From positions 1 through 64,000 of the forward strand of contig CANNGJ010000013.1 in NCBI GenBank assembly GCA_947504185.1: 64,000 nt of DNA. The letters are read 5' to 3'. The first letter of the stretch is position 1. The number at the start of each line of letters is the position of its first letter. The notes under the pieces were generated by a model. It worked only from the letters and a program-made list of their open reading frames with translations. It did no database searches and was not told the DNA's origin. This document shows positions 1-6,596 of this stretch, in pieces. The position numbers and the translations under genes are program-made. Origin of the DNA: an uncultured Tenacibaculum sp. Lineage in GTDB: Bacteria; Bacteroidota; Bacteroidia; Flavobacteriales; Flavobacteriaceae.

Positions 1-39
1 TTGTTGATTGTCAAGGCAATTTAGACCATTTTGAAACAT

Positions 40-68
40 AAAAAATGGCCGGAATTTCTTCCGACCAT
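40..68 (-). terminator. Intrinsic terminator of the M61 peptidase gene
   Basis: Read on the minus strand, an ATGG-CGGAA arm and a TTCCG-CCAT arm pair around a GAAA loop with one internal mismatch, followed by a run of six T. It lies just beyond the stop codon of the M61 gene. A second short hairpin (AACC-ATTT-GGTT, about 73-84) followed by T6 on the plus strand could terminate a gene entering from the left edge. Confidence 0.6.
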
Positions 69-113
69 GACTAACCATTTGGTTGCCTTTTTTGTTTTTA
101 TACTAAGAATGGT

Positions 114-1973
114 TTAATTCTTTAACCAAGCATTTCTTAAAATTACTTTAGCATCAGTTGCAAGTAATTCTTCAAGTACTAAAGCAGAGCTTTCATACGT
201 AGGTTGTGTAAAATCACCTTCTAATTTTACTAAGTTTCCATTTCTAGTAACTTCCATTGTTATTTTATCGCCAGCTTTCCATTGCATTGTTTTTCCTATG
301 ATTGGACGAGCATTTGCTAAAGATACTTTTTCTCCATTTACAGATTCTAAAACATCTCCTGCTTTAATTCCTAAAGCAACTAACCCTGAGTTTGCTCTTG
401 GAGTGAAAAAGATTTTTTTATCATTATTTACTGAAATAAAAGGTTGTCCTTTAGCATCAATAAAATATGCTGAATTAGTTGTCTTTGTTTCTTTTTTAAT
501 TCCAACTTTATCAAAATAAACAGAATAATCAATTGGTGTACTTCCTTCTACGTGGTTTGCGAAAAATGCTCCAATTTTAGGGTTTGTCATTTTTACAATC
601 TCAGCAATAATCTCATCGTCTTTAAAAGGTTTATGCGCTCCATATTTGTTAGATAAATCTCTCATTAAATCAACTAAACCATAAGTTCCTTTAGTTTCAT
701 CACGTAAAATAATATCTAAACACATTCCTATTAAAGCTCCCTTCATATATACGTTAGAATAATTAGAAGCGTATTCTTTATCTAGAATATTTTTACTCAT
801 TTCGGTAAAAGACATATCATCTTTAAAACGTTTAGAAGTAGCAATTTTTCCTTGCATTTTAGCAATAAATGCCTCAGAAGTAATTAAATCTTGATTTACT
901 TGAAATAAGTTCGCAAAGTATTCAGTAATTCCTTCATACATCCATAAGTGCTTAGACATATCAGGCTCATTAAAATTAAAATTATGAATCTCTTCAGAGT
1001 GCACTGATAATGGAGATACGATATGGAAGAATTCATGAGAAACAGTTCCGTTAATCATTCCGTCTGCTAATTGCTTTTTAGAATATGATTCAGGATATAC
1101 AACAGTAGTTGAAGATAAGTGCTCTAAAGCACCAAAACTTTGCCATTTGTATACTGCAGGATCAAATAGATATAATAAAATATTATACTCTTTGGTAGTT
1201 TTAAAACCTTTTAAGAAATTACTCTGAGCTTGCACCATTTTCTTTAAGTCAGCTTCCATATCTTTTGCAGAGTGCACTCCGTTAGGAGAATATACAGCTA
1301 ACGTAACATCAATTCCGTCTACATTAAAACTTACGTTGTTTAATGGAGCGTACATAATTGGATTGTCAGAAATTTCATCATATCTAGAAGCTACAAATAC
1401 ATCTTTAGTATTGTCTTCTTTAGTTGTGTTTTTATTAATTAAAGAAGTAGTTTCGTATAAGTTAGCAGGATGTAAAACATTAATTTTATAAGGTGTTTCT
1501 TTCTTTCCAGTAAAGTATCCTACAAAACCTGGAAGGTTTAAGAAAAAGTTTTTATCTTTTTCGATGTTTGTACCTGCCATTACATAAATTCCGTGTTTTA
1601 CTTCAGAATCGAAAGTGTCATCCACTTGGTATGATAACTTATCCATTTTTGTGGCGTTGTTAATTTTCCAAGAATTTTGATCTAACTTTTCAACAGTTAA
1701 TTCATTTCCATCATAATCAAAAGCTTTAAAGTTAGACACAAATTGTCCGTAATTACTCATGGCGTAAGTACCAGGAACAATTGCAGGAATGTTATAAACG
1801 ATGGTAGCTTCTTTAATCTTATGAGGATTAACTTCAACAGTTACTTTGTCATCTACAACATTATTAATGTCGATAGTTGTTTCGATTAAAGGAGTTTCTT
1901 TTGTTAAGTTTTTAGAAGAGGAACAACTTCCTAAAACAGCAATAGCAGCAATAGCTACAATTATTTTTTTCAT
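114..1973 (-). CDS. M61 family (glycyl aminopeptidase-like) lipoprotein metallopeptidase with PDZ domain
   Basis: A 619-residue exported zinc peptidase. The N-terminus is a lipoprotein signal with lipobox LGSC (Cys17), so it is probably anchored in the outer or periplasmic membrane leaflet. An HEFFH zinc-binding motif lies near residue 313, with MYEGITEYFA downstream as expected for the third ligand and active-site region of M61 enzymes. A C-terminal PDZ-like segment (around residue 530-570, with GIKAGDVLESVNGE) is typical of the family. M61 enzymes trim peptides with N-terminal Gly or Ala; the substrate here is inferred only from family. It stands alone, divergent from ygiQ, with a terminator at its 3' end. 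The start codon follows from the signal peptide. Confidence 0.9.
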   Translation of the reverse strand: MKKIIVAIAAIAVLGSCSSSKNLTKETPLIETTIDINNVVDDKVTVEVNPHKIKEATIVYNIPAIVPGTYAMSNYGQFVSNFKAFDYDGNELTVEKLDQNSWKINNATKMDKLSYQVDDTFDSEVKHGIYVMAGTNIEKDKNFFLNLPGFVGYFTGKKETPYKINVLHPANLYETTSLINKNTTKEDNTKDVFVASRYDEISDNPIMYAPLNNVSFNVDGIDVTLAVYSPNGVHSAKDMEADLKKMVQAQSNFLKGFKTTKEYNILLYLFDPAVYKWQSFGALEHLSSTTVVYPESYSKKQLADGMINGTVSHEFFHIVSPLSVHSEEIHNFNFNEPDMSKHLWMYEGITEYFANLFQVNQDLITSEAFIAKMQGKIATSKRFKDDMSFTEMSKNILDKEYASNYSNVYMKGALIGMCLDIILRDETKGTYGLVDLMRDLSNKYGAHKPFKDDEIIAEIVKMTNPKIGAFFANHVEGSTPIDYSVYFDKVGIKKETKTTNSAYFIDAKGQPFISVNNDKKIFFTPRANSGLVALGIKAGDVLESVNGEKVSLANARPIIGKTMQWKAGDKITMEVTRNGNLVKLEGDFTQPTYESSALVLEELLATDAKVILRNAWLKN

Positions 1974-2082
1974 GATGTGATTTATTAGTTTCTAGTATTT
2001 GTACTGATTAAAGACGATTTGTTACAAACTATGTAACATATTTAACATCTTTTTAAGAGATACAACCTACGTTAAAACGTTG

Positions 2083-2090
2083 TACCTTTG
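2083..2090 (+). promoter_or_regulatory. Flavobacterial -7 element (TAnnTTTG) of ygiQ
   Basis: TACCTTTG matches the Bacteroidota housekeeping -7 consensus and ends only 7 nt before the ATG at 2098. The mRNA would therefore have almost no leader. The match overlaps the TTG used by the ORF track as a start (2080), which argues that the true start is the ATG at 2098. No good -33 TTG is visible at the usual distance. Confidence 0.55.
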
Positions 2091-2097
2091 CAGCGGC

Positions 2098-4068
2098 ATG
2101 AGAATAAGACGAGTTTCAGATTGGTTACCTACTACAAATAAGGAGGTTAAGTTAAGAGGATGGGAAGAATTAGATGTAATTCTTTTTAGTGGAGATGCAT
2201 ATGTAGATCATCCATCATTTGGTCCTGCAGTAATTGGACGTATATTAGAAAGTTATGGACTTAAGGTTGCTATTGTACCGCAGCCTAGTGTGCATGATAA
2301 TTTACAAGATTTTGAAAAGTTAGGTAGACCGCGATTGTTTTTTGCTGTTACTGGCGGATGTATGGATCCTATGGTTAGTAATTATACGGCAAGTAAACGA
2401 CGTAGAGATAAAGATGCATATACGCCAAATGGTGATAAAGGATTTAGACCTGATTACGCAACTTCAGTATATTCAAAGATCTTAAAGGAGAAGTTTCCTG
2501 ATGTTCCTGTATTAATTGGAGGTATTGAGGCTTCATTACGTAGAGTAACGCATTATGATTATTGGTCTGATAAGTTATTGCCAACTATCTTAGAAACATC
2601 TAAAGCAGATATGTTGGTGTATGGAATGGGTGAGCAACCTTTACGAGAAATTGTTGAGTTATTACAAAAAGGTGTTCCGTTTTCGAGTTTAAAAACAATT
2701 AAACAAACGGCTGTTTTTGTTGATGAAGGAGAGAAAATTCCGAAGAATAAAAATTGGGATGATATTGAAATCAATTCTCATGAAGCTTGTTTAAAAGATA
2801 AAAAGACGTTTGCGTCTAACTTTAAAGTAATAGAGCAAGAGTCGAATAAATTACATGCGCGTCGTATATTTCAGCAAGTAGGAGATAAGAAATTAATGAT
2901 AAACCCTCCTTTTCCAACAATGACAGAAGAAGAGATAGATGCTTCTTTCGATTTGCCTTTTACACGTTTACCACATCCGAAATACAATAAGAGAGGGCCG
3001 ATTCCAGCGTTTGAAATGATTAAGTTCTCTATAAATATTCACCGTGGATGTTTTGGAGGATGTAGTTTTTGTACCATTTCTGCACATCAAGGAAAATTTA
3101 TTGCGAGTCGTAGTCAAGAATCTGTATTAAAAGAGGTTGATGCTGTTGCTCAAATGGATGACTTTAAAGGATATTTATCTGATATTGGTGGGCCATCTGC
3201 GAATATGTATAAGATGAAAGGTAAAATACAATCTATTTGTGATAAATGTGTTGCACCGTCTTGTATTTCACCAGTGATTTGTTCTAATCTAGATACTTCT
3301 CATAAACCATTAACAAAATTATATCAAGCAGTTGACGCACATCCAAAAGTGAAAAAATCATTTATAGGAAGTGGAATTCGACATGATATGTTGGTGCCAG
3401 AGTTTAATAAAAACGCAGACCCAAAAGAGCTAGATGCATATACGGAAGAGGTAATGACAAATCATGTTTCTGGACGTTTAAAAGTAGCTCCAGAACATAC
3501 TTCTGATCCTGTTTTAAAATTAATGCGTAAACCATCGTTTAAATATTTCCATATGTTTAAAGATAGGTTTGATCGTATTAATATAAAGAAGAAATTAAAA
3601 CTGCAATTAATACCCTATTTTATATCGAGTCACCCAGCTTGTGAAAAAGAAGATATGGCAAACTTAGCAGCCGAAACTAAAGATATGGGTTTCCAGTTAG
3701 AGCAAGTACAAGGGTTTACACCAACACCTATGACGGTTGCTACGGTAATTTATTATAGTGGATATCACCCATATACTTTAAAGCCTACTAAAACTCCTAA
3801 AACAGCTAAAGAAAAAGAAGAGCAACATCGTTTTTTCTTTTGGTATAAAAAGGAAAACAGAAAGTGGATTAAAGATACGCTTACTAAAGTTGGACGTAAT
3901 GACTTACTAAAAAAGTTATTGCCTGAAGATAATTCATGGAAGAAAAATAAAGCTGGTAAAGCTAAAAATACTTTTGATGATACGGTAACTGCTTTTAACC
4001 CGAAATCTAAAGGTTCAAGAAATAAATCTAAAAGTAAGGGTACAGGTTTTAAGAAGAAAAGGAGGTAA
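2098..4068 (+). CDS. ygiQ: YgiQ family radical SAM protein (UPF0313)
   Basis: About 656 residues. The radical SAM cluster motif is visible as GCFGGCSFC near residue 315, where the three Cys ligate the 4Fe-4S cluster. The N-terminal SDWLPTT segment and the downstream GRLKVAPEHTS and HPYTLKPT stretches are characteristic of YgiQ. The C-terminal 60 residues are very basic (SKGSRNKSKSKG and KKKRR), a common feature of the family. The biochemical role is not established for the family. I prefer the ATG at 2098 over the TTG at 2080, because the family starts at the RRVSDWLPTT segment and the TTG lies inside the -7 promoter element. Confidence 0.93.
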   Translation: MRIRRVSDWLPTTNKEVKLRGWEELDVILFSGDAYVDHPSFGPAVIGRILESYGLKVAIVPQPSVHDNLQDFEKLGRPRLFFAVTGGCMDPMVSNYTASKRRRDKDAYTPNGDKGFRPDYATSVYSKILKEKFPDVPVLIGGIEASLRRVTHYDYWSDKLLPTILETSKADMLVYGMGEQPLREIVELLQKGVPFSSLKTIKQTAVFVDEGEKIPKNKNWDDIEINSHEACLKDKKTFASNFKVIEQESNKLHARRIFQQVGDKKLMINPPFPTMTEEEIDASFDLPFTRLPHPKYNKRGPIPAFEMIKFSINIHRGCFGGCSFCTISAHQGKFIASRSQESVLKEVDAVAQMDDFKGYLSDIGGPSANMYKMKGKIQSICDKCVAPSCISPVICSNLDTSHKPLTKLYQAVDAHPKVKKSFIGSGIRHDMLVPEFNKNADPKELDAYTEEVMTNHVSGRLKVAPEHTSDPVLKLMRKPSFKYFHMFKDRFDRINIKKKLKLQLIPYFISSHPACEKEDMANLAAETKDMGFQLEQVQGFTPTPMTVATVIYYSGYHPYTLKPTKTPKTAKEKEEQHRFFFWYKKENRKWIKDTLTKVGRNDLLKKLLPEDNSWKKNKAGKAKNTFDDTVTAFNPKSKGSRNKSKSKGTGFKKKRR

Positions 4069-4182
4069 TTTCATTAGGGAATCAACCGTTGGTTAATACT
4101 TTTATTTTGATATGGACAAAATTACAATGAATTACAACCATTGTTGCCTTTAAGCTGCTTTTTTGTTTTTTACCCTCATTTA

Positions 4183-4788
4183 CTAATATGGAAGATATTC
4201 CGAATTGTCAACTTTTGTCTTAACACATTTTGAAAACCCTTTCCCAAAATATCTATCATAAGATTGTTTGTAAAAACCCTCGTAATTAAATAATTTCCAA
4301 ACTTTATCTTTGTCATAAATTAAAATACTTTCTTTTCTTAACCTAGTTTGTAAAATATTTGAATTTGGATTAAAATATACATTTTCTTTTCCATAACTTT
4401 TATAATTTCGTTCTAGTGCTGTAGAATCCAAATAGGGGGTCATTTGCGCTTTGTCAACTAAGTATTTAACTTTATAAAAATAAGTAGAATTACATTTATT
4501 TATATCTTGAACTTTTAAGTCTCCTATTTCATTAAATATAATTGGATACTTGTTTTTCTTTTTTGATTCGGAAATCTTTAGAAGTTTCTTTCTAAAACCG
4601 TCTTCTCCATATTCCTTTAGATATTTTACAGGAATATTGTTATATTCATACTCCATATCATTTTTGTTAAAAGCGATATATTTTTTATTTACGCTTTCCT
4701 CTATTTTTGTTAAAGTCAGTTTTGGTGTGCAACTTATTATTATTTGAAATATTATTATTAAAAAAATCAGTTGATATTTATTATTCAT
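4183..4788 (-). CDS. Hypothetical lipoprotein
   Basis: About 201 residues of no family I recognise. From the ATG at 4788 the protein begins MNNKYQLIF, followed by a strongly hydrophobic stretch ending in a lipobox IISC, a canonical lipoprotein signal. The ORF-track start 11 codons upstream would add charged residues before the signal and is less likely. The mature part is rich in Tyr, Lys and Asn with no visible catalytic motif. The region 4069-4182 between it and ygiQ holds no gene. The base composition is even more AT-rich than the neighbours, which fits an accessory gene. Function unknown. Confidence 0.6.
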   Translation of the reverse strand: MNNKYQLIFLIIIFQIIISCTPKLTLTKIEESVNKKYIAFNKNDMEYEYNNIPVKYLKEYGEDGFRKKLLKISESKKKNKYPIIFNEIGDLKVQDINKCNSTYFYKVKYLVDKAQMTPYLDSTALERNYKSYGKENVYFNPNSNILQTRLRKESILIYDKDKVWKLFNYEGFYKQSYDRYFGKGFSKCVKTKVDNSEYLPY

Positions 4789-4909
4789 GTTGAATTTCAG
4801 TTTCAAGGTTTTTTCTCGCAATTAAATGCAGCAGTTTCAGGAATATGACCTTTTTTAATGATTTATATTCAACGTTAGCGAAATTAAAAGAGTTAAGAAT
4901 GAAGATAAA

Positions 4910-5362
4910 TTAATTCCCGTTCTCTTCAAGTCTAAGTTCTTTCCATTTAAAATTTCCTTTACTAACAATCGATTGAAAATCTTTATGAATTTGATTAATA
5001 TAATCATCACTAACTTTTTCTTCTTCAGAAGCTAATTTGGTTTTTAACTCAAGCTCTTTTAAACGATCTCGGGTTTCTCCGTAGATAACCCATAATTCTT
5101 TATGGCTATAAAACCCATCCCAAGCGGCAAATATTGCACTTGAAGCACTAAAAAATAAAGTTAAAACTTTAATAAGAGTTTTATAGTTAGGAAAATCATC
5201 ACCAATAGCTACCAGAAAAGTAATTAGTGCCGATGAAATAGCAATACAGATGTATATACGAAATGATTTTTTCTTGTTTTGTTTGGTACGGCAAGAGGTA
5301 AATTCAATCATTTTTGAAATTTCTTCTTGTAAAATTTCAAATCGAGAAGGGTTATTGTTCAT
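4910..5362 (-). CDS. SLATT/DUF4231-type two-transmembrane protein
   Basis: A 150-residue protein with two adjacent membrane segments (about residues 31-52 and 62-82), followed by a soluble helix with ELWVIYGETRDRLKELELK. This layout of an N-terminal amphipathic region, a TM pair and a charged C-terminal helix matches the SLATT/DUF4231 group. SLATT proteins are known as predicted pore-forming effectors next to nucleotide-second-messenger synthases in bacterial immunity systems. No such synthase or sensor is adjacent here, so this would be an orphan SLATT. It has its own good promoter immediately upstream. The family call is by pattern and not by search. Confidence 0.6.
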   Translation of the reverse strand: MNNNPSRFEILQEEISKMIEFTSCRTKQNKKKSFRIYICIAISSALITFLVAIGDDFPNYKTLIKVLTLFFSASSAIFAAWDGFYSHKELWVIYGETRDRLKELELKTKLASEEEKVSDDYINQIHKDFQSIVSKGNFKWKELRLEENGN

Positions 5363-5380
5363 AGCATATTAATTCTTGAC

Positions 5381-5410
5381 CAAACATATTTAAAAAAAGA
5401 AAAACAACAA
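5381..5410 (-). promoter_or_regulatory. Flavobacterial promoter of the SLATT-type gene
   Basis: On the minus strand TTG (5408-5410) is followed after exactly 19 nt by TATGTTTG (5381-5388). This is the Bacteroidota TTG-N19-TAnnTTTG consensus. The ATG of the gene lies 18 nt downstream of the -7 element. Confidence 0.65.
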
Positions 5411-5434
5411 AATAAAAGATTAAAGTTCTATAAA

Positions 5435-5974
5435 TTAATTACAAACTTTACAATCGTCTTTGTCTTGAACTTCACCAACGAGTTTTCCTTCCTCGTTTAA
5501 AACAAATCCACAGCAATCCATAAATCCTTTTGCAATTAGTTTACGAGCACGTTGAATTTGAGATTTAGTTGTTGGTAAACTCTGCTTTAATGTGTCAGCG
5601 ACTTCTTGTTGTTTTAATCCTTTAATATCTGATAAAAATAAAGGGTCTCTGTATTTTTTAGGGAGACTTTGTAGAATACCACGTAAACAGTCTCTTTCTG
5701 TATGTTTGTGTTCTTCTATTTTAGTTTCTGTCTCAAAATTAGCTAATTCAAATGTTTGGTTTGTATTTTTAAAATGATCCATTATAGAATTACGAGCAAT
5801 AGTAAAAATCCATGGTTTTAACTTCGTGATATCTTTTAGTGTATGAAGTTTTGTGTGGATTTTTATAAAAGTGTCTTGTAAAATATCGTCCGTAACAGTT
5901 TTATCTTTTACTTTACTTAAAATAAAAAATTGAATATCGGTAGCGTATTTTGTCCAAACTTGATTTGTAGTCAT
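5435..5974 (-). CDS. sigZ: RNA polymerase ECF sigma factor, SigZ type
   Basis: A 179-residue ECF-family sigma factor. Region 2 is recognisable in DDILQDTFIKIHTKL and KPWIFTIARNSIMDHFK, and region 4 in LPKKYRDPLFLSDIKGLKQQEVA followed by a helix-turn-helix. The C-terminal tail carries CC and CxxC (DCC...DDCKVC) after FVLNEEGKLVGE, a signature of the SigZ group. No anti-sigma gene is adjacent. Upstream on the same strand are a Cys-rich mini-protein and a DUF3703 gene, both preceded by the same candidate ECF promoter. I infer that SigZ reads those promoters. The Cys-rich tail could bind a metal or sense redox state, but this is speculation. Confidence 0.88.
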   Translation of the reverse strand: MTTNQVWTKYATDIQFFILSKVKDKTVTDDILQDTFIKIHTKLHTLKDITKLKPWIFTIARNSIMDHFKNTNQTFELANFETETKIEEHKHTERDCLRGILQSLPKKYRDPLFLSDIKGLKQQEVADTLKQSLPTTKSQIQRARKLIAKGFMDCCGFVLNEEGKLVGEVQDKDDCKVCN

Positions 5975-5990
5975 TTTAATACAGAATAAA

Positions 5991-6030
5991 ACAGAAATTA
6001 TTCTTTTATAAATTTAAGGATAATTTCTGT
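5991..6030. promoter_or_regulatory. Inverted repeat between Cys-rich gene and sigZ
   Basis: ACAGAAATTATTC (5991-6003) and GGATAATTTCTGT (6018-6030) are reverse complements at 12 of 13 positions, around a 14-nt loop. The repeat lies between the stop of the Cys-rich mini-gene (6052) and the start of sigZ (5974). No T-run follows directly, so it looks more like an operator, attenuator or mRNA-stability stem than a strong terminator. Its position means it could set the ratio of mini-protein to sigma factor from one transcript. Confidence 0.45.
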
Positions 6031-6051
6031 TATAGTTAACAAATATTCTAT

Positions 6052-6156
6052 TTAGCAATTGCAATTATTACAAGAACAATTTTCGCATGTGCAGTTAGCA
6101 CAACTTCCTGTTTTACATCCGTCACAATTACAAGTACATTGGTTTTTATATTTCAT
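6052..6156 (-). CDS. Cys-rich mini-protein (metallothionein-like), 34 aa
   Basis: This gene is too short for the ORF track. From ATG at 6156 it encodes 34 residues, of which 11 are Cys, mostly in CxC and CxxC spacing (QCTCNCDGCK, then NCTCENCSC), ending in TAA. There are no aromatic residues apart from one Tyr at the start. Such density and spacing is what metal-thiolate cluster proteins show. It follows a candidate SigZ-type promoter with a leader of about 25 nt, and sits between DUF3703 and sigZ on the same strand. DUF3703 proteins are often found near heavy-metal genes, so I infer metal binding or buffering. It could also be a sensor or a post-translationally modified peptide. Confidence 0.7.
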   Translation of the reverse strand: MKYKNQCTCNCDGCKTGSCANCTCENCSCNNCNC

Positions 6157-6182
6157 CTTATTTAATCTTTAAGTTCATATAG

Positions 6183-6211
6183 TAGACTTTAAAAAGACTA
6201 AAAAGATGCAA
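6183..6211 (-). promoter_or_regulatory. Candidate SigZ-dependent promoter of the Cys-rich gene
   Basis: On the minus strand TTGCATC (6205-6211) is followed after exactly 16 nt by AGTCTA (6183-6188). The same TTGCATC-N16-AGTCT arrangement lies upstream of the DUF3703 gene at 6567-6595. Such a -35 plus a GTC-containing -10 is typical of ECF sigma promoters and unlike the housekeeping TAnnTTTG. Both copies flank sigZ, so SigZ is the natural candidate reader. Confidence 0.6.
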
Positions 6212-6553
6212 TTATTTTGAAAAATATTTTTGTAATTCTTCTCTAACAGGAATAGATTTAATAGGAGAGATGTTTGCACCTCCAGTATTTCCTTTGGGTA
6301 CCCAAATATTTGTAAAAAAAACAGAAGCTATAATTCGAGTAATTTGCCCAAAAACTTCTTTGATGTTTTTAGTTTTTATACCATGAATCAACATCCAATA
6401 GTGAGATGCTATATGTCTGTATAAATGCTTTTGCCCTAAAATATGAGCATTTTCTAAATGATAAAATGACATTTCGAAACGATGGTTTCTCAATGGCATT
6501 TTACCTAATTCTAATTGAATTTTAAATTCTTTTTTACGTTGTGATTTGGTCAT
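6212..6553 (-). CDS. DUF3703 domain protein
   Basis: A 113-residue soluble protein. The segments FYHLENAHILGQKHLYRH, HYWMLIHGI and VPKGNTGGANIS match what I know of DUF3703 proteins (a helical bundle with a conserved GNTGG loop). The biochemical role is unknown; family members often lie beside heavy-metal efflux or mercury/copper genes. Here it heads a minus-strand cluster with a Cys-rich mini-protein and SigZ, and carries its own candidate ECF promoter just 14 nt upstream of the ATG. The -35 of that promoter begins one base after the amidohydrolase stop codon, so the cluster is set off tightly from the next genes. Confidence 0.75.
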   Translation of the reverse strand: MTKSQRKKEFKIQLELGKMPLRNHRFEMSFYHLENAHILGQKHLYRHIASHYWMLIHGIKTKNIKEVFGQITRIIASVFFTNIWVPKGNTGGANISPIKSIPVREELQKYFSK

Positions 6554-6566
6554 TTTTTTTACAAAA

Positions 6567-6595
6567 CAGACTAACTTTTATATGAAAAGATGCAA
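6567..6595 (-). promoter_or_regulatory. Candidate SigZ-dependent promoter of the DUF3703 gene
   Basis: On the minus strand TTGCATC (6589-6595), 16 nt, then AGTCTG (6567-6572). The identical 11-mer TTGCATCTTTT also occurs in the promoter of the Cys-rich gene. Spacing between the two blocks is the same in both copies while the intervening bases differ, which is what a conserved -35/-10 pair would show. Confidence 0.6.
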
Positions 6596-6596
6596 G

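Noticed and set aside
1-24. Plus-strand frame LLIVKAI then stop at the left edge
   Set aside because: Only eight codons; could be the end of a gene from outside but nothing can be told.
298-519. 73-aa ORF on the plus strand in the M61 gene
   Set aside because: It is the shadow of the minus-strand peptidase gene, which has full motif support.
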